Positions 13,275-15,416 of a DNA stretch of 15,416 nucleotides are shown here, piece after piece (position 1 is the stretch's first letter; every line of letters starts with the position of its first letter). The position numbers were made by a program, and so were the translations under genes. Source of the stretch: an uncultured Verrucomicrobiota bacterium (GTDB taxonomy: Bacteria; Verrucomicrobiota; Kiritimatiellia; RFP12; UBA1067); contig CAMPAA010000059.1 in assembly GCA_946631345.1 (NCBI GenBank), positions 1 through 15,416 on the forward strand, given 5' to 3'. A model generated the notes under the pieces. That model was not told the origin of the DNA, searched no databases, and saw nothing but the letters and a program-made list of their open reading frames with translations.

Positions 13275-13909
13275 AACGACTGCTCACAACCGTCCTGATG
13301 ACCGCATTCTGTACGGCCAACACCGCCCATGCCGTGCAATACTCCAAGCTCGGCATCGTGACCGCCGCGAAACAGGCGGGCAAATGGGAGATGGTAAAGG
13401 CGTGGATCGAACAGGCGAACCTCACCGATGAATGGCAGGCCGCCTCGTACTTCTCCGACGACTACCCGCTATTCGCACAGATCACGAATCAGGTGGTCGC
13501 ATCTGGACTCGCAACGCACGCGGAGGTGGACGCGTTCCTCGCCGCCGCGCGCGATGCCTCTCCGGATGCGCTCATTTCTGACGTGTACGCGCGCGAAGTC
13601 GTAACCGATACGGGACGCCGCCGCTGGCACGGGGAGAGGGTCGCGCAGATCGTCACCAACATCGCCGATCGGATCGTGCGCATCGACATCTACGCCGACG
13701 GCTTCGCGTGGACGAACGCCGCGCAGCGCATCAAGCCGTTCGACCCGGAGGAGGCGCGCCGCCGCAGGGAGGAGGCCGCGCGTAAGGCGGAGGAGGCTCG
13801 GCGCGCATGGGAGCGCGCCAACCTTCCGGCGGACGTCGCCGACATCCGCGCCGCCCAGCGCGAAGCGGCCAAGACGAACGAGGTCACGGTAGTCATCGAA
13901 GGGAACTGA
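13271..13909 (+). CDS. Secreted or membrane-anchored protein with shared helical domain and coiled coil
   Basis: A 212-residue protein from ATG 13271 (ATGA overlap; AAGGAGA upstream). Residues 1-21 are a signal peptide (MKRLLTTVLMTAFCTANTAHA) with AHA as likely cleavage site. Residues 24-92 match the C-terminal domain of the 12403 protein. Residues about 155-200 are a charged helix dense in Glu, Arg and Ala (EEARRRREEAARKAEEARRA), likely a coiled coil, before a short basic/acidic tail. It lies just upstream of a holin-like gene, so one reading is a periplasmic lysis protein (an i-spanin with uncleaved anchor and coiled coil). Another is an exported tail or surface protein. The shared domain favours a structural partner. 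Confidence 0.55.
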   Translation: MKRLLTTVLMTAFCTANTAHAVQYSKLGIVTAAKQAGKWEMVKAWIEQANLTDEWQAASYFSDDYPLFAQITNQVVASGLATHAEVDAFLAAARDASPDALISDVYAREVVTDTGRRRWHGERVAQIVTNIADRIVRIDIYADGFAWTNAAQRIKPFDPEEARRRREEAARKAEEARRAWERANLPADVADIRAAQREAAKTNEVTVVIEGN

Positions 13910-13911
13910 TC

Positions 13912-14175
13912 ATGTGCGACCGGGAATCATTCGCGAAAATCCGCGACGCGATAGGTGACCTTCAAAAGGCCGATGCCGTGCAGAGCGAACAGATAAAGAC
14001 CCTTTTCAAGACCACTGAACGGCAGGGCGACACCCAGACCCGGCTCGTCAATCGGCTTGTGTTTGCCGTCATTGGTGTCTTGATACTTGCCGTGCTTGCG
14101 CTCATTTTCGGCGCATTGGGCAAAGATGGCTTCAATGCGGTCACCAAGGCGGCGACCGTGCAACACACAAAGTAA
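13912..14175 (+). CDS. Holin-like small membrane protein
   Basis: An 87-residue protein from ATG 13912, two bases after the previous stop, with AAGGGAA upstream. Residues 1-48 form a charged amphipathic helix (SFAKIRDAIGDLQKADAVQS and onward) that could lie at the cytoplasmic face or make a coiled coil. Residues 49-70 form a single strongly hydrophobic span (LVFAVIGVLILAVLALIFGAL), followed by KDG and a short polar tail. One span with an N-terminal helix matches XhlA-type and other class III-like phage membrane proteins that act with holins or as holins. It sits at the end of the late region, where lysis genes usually are. No endolysin is next to it in this window. Confidence 0.55.
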   Translation: MCDRESFAKIRDAIGDLQKADAVQSEQIKTLFKTTERQGDTQTRLVNRLVFAVIGVLILAVLALIFGALGKDGFNAVTKAATVQHTK

Positions 14176-14200
14176 GAACAACCAAGAAAGGACACGCACA

Positions 14201-14467
14201 ATGAAAGACAAACTCCTCGCGCTGGCGTTTGAGTATCTCTTGACGAAGGACACCGCCAAGAAGCTCGCCCGGACGCTAAACAAGAAACTGGCCGAGAACG
14301 CCACGCTCGACGGCGGCAAGGCGAAGTATGCGGGATATCTCCGCGACGGCATGGCGACGCTTGCCGTGTATTCCGAGGCCGTTGCCGACGACGGCAGGAT
14401 CAGCGACGACGAACTGGCGAAGATCAACGCCCAGACCGACGCGCTTATCGACAAGTACATCAAGTAA
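14201..14467 (+). CDS. Small hypothetical protein (88 residues)
   Basis: Starts at ATG 14201 with AAGAAAGGA upstream. All-helical in appearance: a Lys/Leu-rich N-terminal helix (KDKLLALAFEYLLTKDTAKK), a middle loop, and a C-terminal helix after ADDGRISDDELAKI. That segment keeps the second half of an EF-hand loop (D-G-x-I-S-x-x-E) but lacks the acidic residues at loop positions 1 and 3, so calcium binding is doubtful. No membrane span or signal peptide. Its place between the holin-like gene and the lipoprotein suggests a lysis-related or late accessory role, which is only positional. Confidence 0.5.
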   Translation: MKDKLLALAFEYLLTKDTAKKLARTLNKKLAENATLDGGKAKYAGYLRDGMATLAVYSEAVADDGRISDDELAKINAQTDALIDKYIK

Positions 14468-14479
14468 AGGGGGCGCGAC

Positions 14480-15121
14480 ATGGGAAAGACCATCAAGGGC
14501 AAGGACAAGGCCGCGCGCAAGACGGCGGCGACCAAGCGCAAGATCGCCCGGAAGTGCAAGGGCGGCAAGGTTGCGGCCATTGTCGCCGCGTTCGCGCTTG
14601 CAATGCTGGCGGGTTGCGCAACCTCGGAGAGCGCACAGCCCGCAAAGAGCCAGACGCAGAACAACTCCTTCGAGGACTGCACGATCATCGTCGCCGCGAA
14701 GGTGAAGCTGCCGATAGCCGGAACGAACGCGACCATCGAGGCAGACGGCGGCACGTTGCCGACGCTGGAACTCTTCACGCAGACCCAGAGCCTTGAAAGC
14801 ACGGGCAGCACCGACACGTTCAGCCAGACGGCGACGCAGACGCCGACGACGGACATAAAGCCGGACGTCGACGTCCACTACAACGACGCGGTGGCCACAG
14901 GATCGAGCGCGGCGGGGACGTTCCTGTCGTCGCTTACTACGGAGGGCTTTGCCGCGCTCCGCGACTATGTGGTGAACAAGAAGAGCGGCAGCGTGACCGT
15001 CACGAAGAAGGACGGCACGACCGAAACGCTGGACTGCGCAAACGGAATTTGCACCGCGCAGAACGGCATGACGATCACGGCGGCGGATTGCGCCGCCTGT
15101 ACGGATTGCGCCCCCAAGTGA
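14480..15121 (+). CDS. Phage-encoded lipoprotein with long basic leader and Cys-rich tail
   Basis: A 213-residue protein from ATG 14480 with AGGGGG upstream. The first 30 residues are very basic (13 Lys/Arg), followed by a hydrophobic core (VAAIVAAFALAML) and a lipobox L43-A44-G45-C46. The mature protein would be lipid-anchored at Cys46, with an outer- or inner-membrane location. The n-region is far longer than usual for a signal peptide. The body is Ser/Thr-rich (TQTQSLESTGSTDTFSQTAT). The last ~36 residues hold five cysteines (DCANGIC...DCAACTDC), likely disulfide-bonded outside the cytoplasm. Candidate roles are an outer-membrane spanin partner, a superinfection-exclusion lipoprotein or a lysogenic-conversion factor. 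It is the last late gene before a strong terminator. Confidence 0.6.
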   Translation: MGKTIKGKDKAARKTAATKRKIARKCKGGKVAAIVAAFALAMLAGCATSESAQPAKSQTQNNSFEDCTIIVAAKVKLPIAGTNATIEADGGTLPTLELFTQTQSLESTGSTDTFSQTATQTPTTDIKPDVDVHYNDAVATGSSAAGTFLSSLTTEGFAALRDYVVNKKSGSVTVTKKDGTTETLDCANGICTAQNGMTITAADCAACTDCAPK

Positions 15122-15142
15122 CCGAAACGGCAAAAGACCACA

Positions 15143-15193
15143 AACGCCCCGCGCCAATCCACCTCCCGGCGCGGGGCGTTCCTTTTTTTTTTT
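15143..15193 (+). terminator. Strong intrinsic terminator closing the late operon
   Basis: AACGCCCCGCGCC (15143-15155) pairs perfectly with GGCGCGGGGCGTT (15168-15180), a 13 bp stem with a 12-base loop, followed by CC and eleven T (15183-15193). This is a textbook rho-independent terminator for + strand transcription. The end of its T-run overlaps the stop codon of the convergent integrase. Confidence 0.92.
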
Positions 15194-15416
15194 ACCCAAG
15201 AGCCTCCACCGCCGGGGCCGCCTTGCGCACCATTTCCTCTTCCATTGCGTCGAAGGTGTACACGTCCGTGATACAACCGCCGCCCGTGTGACCCAGAACC
15301 GCCCGCGCCGCTTCCAGCCCGAACGCCCGGCGAACGTCCGTGCCGAACGTGTGCCGGAGCCTGTTCGCGCCCCACGGCGTGATTTTGGCCTTGCCACAGG
15401 CCGAGCGGATTGTTTT
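15192..15416 (-). CDS. int: Tyrosine recombinase (phage integrase), C-terminal fragment
   Basis: The minus-strand frame is open from the window end to TAA at 15194-15192, giving the last 74 residues. It contains RLRHTFGT (the HxxR-box region), the second conserved motif LGH (fragment residues 41-43) and, ten residues on, a Tyr in CITDVYTF that fits the catalytic nucleophile; these are hallmarks of the catalytic domain. The wording FGLEAARAVLGH is typical of integrases I associate with the Planctomycetes-Verrucomicrobia-Lentisphaerae group. The residue three before the conserved Arg of RLRH is Asn instead of His. The enzyme would integrate and excise the prophage. The gene converges with the late operon. 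Confidence 0.88.
   Translation of the reverse strand, partial: KTIRSACGKAKITPWGANRLRHTFGTDVRRAFGLEAARAVLGHTGGGCITDVYTFDAMEEEMVRKAAPAVEALG

Larger units (their letters stand above)
10444..13318 (+). repeat. Duplicated signal-peptide coding sequence
   Basis: Bases 10444-10472 and 13290-13318 match at 28 of 29 positions (starting CCGTCCTGATG and ending TGTACGGCC). They encode VLMAAFCTA and VLMTAFCTA in the signal peptides of the genes at 10410 and 13271. Both genes also begin ATGAAACGA, but the first has five extra codons between start and repeat. Confidence 0.85.

Noticed and set aside
13927..14856. Long minus-strand ORF (309 codons) with many hydrophobic stretches resembling a multi-pass membrane protein
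   Set aside because: It runs antisense to three well-supported + strand genes with their own ribosome binding sites, has no promoter-like sequence in front, and its hydrophobicity is the mirror of charged + strand codons.
14276..15397. Minus-strand ORF of 373 codons continuing past the integrase end
   Set aside because: It is very Arg-rich, in a different frame from the integrase, and crosses the strong terminator; it is a GC-rich antisense shadow.
15194..15416. Phage attachment site next to the integrase
   Set aside because: No tRNA fragment or direct repeat can be seen within the window; the site, if adjacent, lies beyond the end.

Overview
The window is the late, structural half of a temperate tailed phage (prophage), read almost entirely on the + strand. 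It begins inside the major capsid gene and ends in the 3' end of a tyrosine-recombinase integrase on the opposite strand. Coding density is very high: most starts have AAGGAG/GGAG-type ribosome binding sites, and many stop/start pairs overlap as ATGA or GTGA. Base composition is GC-rich (about 60-68% in the blocks I counted) except in two AT-richer patches. The host is probably a Gram-negative-type bacterium, since there is a lipobox protein and there are Sec-type signal peptides. The integrase tail (FGLEAARAVLGH) resembles integrases I associate with the Planctomycetes/Verrucomicrobia/Lentisphaerae group. That host assignment is an inference and not secure.

Layout. (1) Positions 1-4163 form a head-to-tail block: capsid C-terminus, a DUF2190-like decoration protein, two or three connector/tail-completion proteins, a tail-tube-like protein and a protein in the tail-chaperone position. 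(2) Positions 4218-6113 encode the tape measure protein, followed by a small tail-tip-position protein (6115-6528). (3) Positions 6543-9629 hold a large modular tail fibre built from three diverged repeats, a second fibre-region protein and a 56-residue protein. (4) After a terminator-like hairpin at 9633 comes a tightly coupled block (9695-13909) of small structural, fibre and lectin-like proteins. Two of its members begin with nearly identical signal-peptide coding sequence. (5) Positions 13912-15121 hold a holin-like membrane protein, a small hypothetical protein and a lipoprotein, closed by a strong intrinsic terminator. (6) The convergent integrase follows.

The order capsid, decoration, connectors, tail tube, chaperone, tape measure, tip, fibres, lysis, integrase is that of a siphovirus-like prophage. 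No contractile sheath, endolysin, terminase or portal is seen here; the last two would lie upstream of position 1.

The most unusual things are: a roughly 1.7 kb AT-richer cassette (about 4010-5690) that replaces most of the tape measure gene; a consensus minus-strand promoter at the left edge of that cassette, placed to drive a leaderless 53-codon membrane-peptide ORF antisense to the structural operon; phage structural-region proteins carrying signal peptides or lipoboxes; a 70-residue domain shared by a tail-region protein and a secreted protein; and an AT-rich core swapped into a lectin-like gene.
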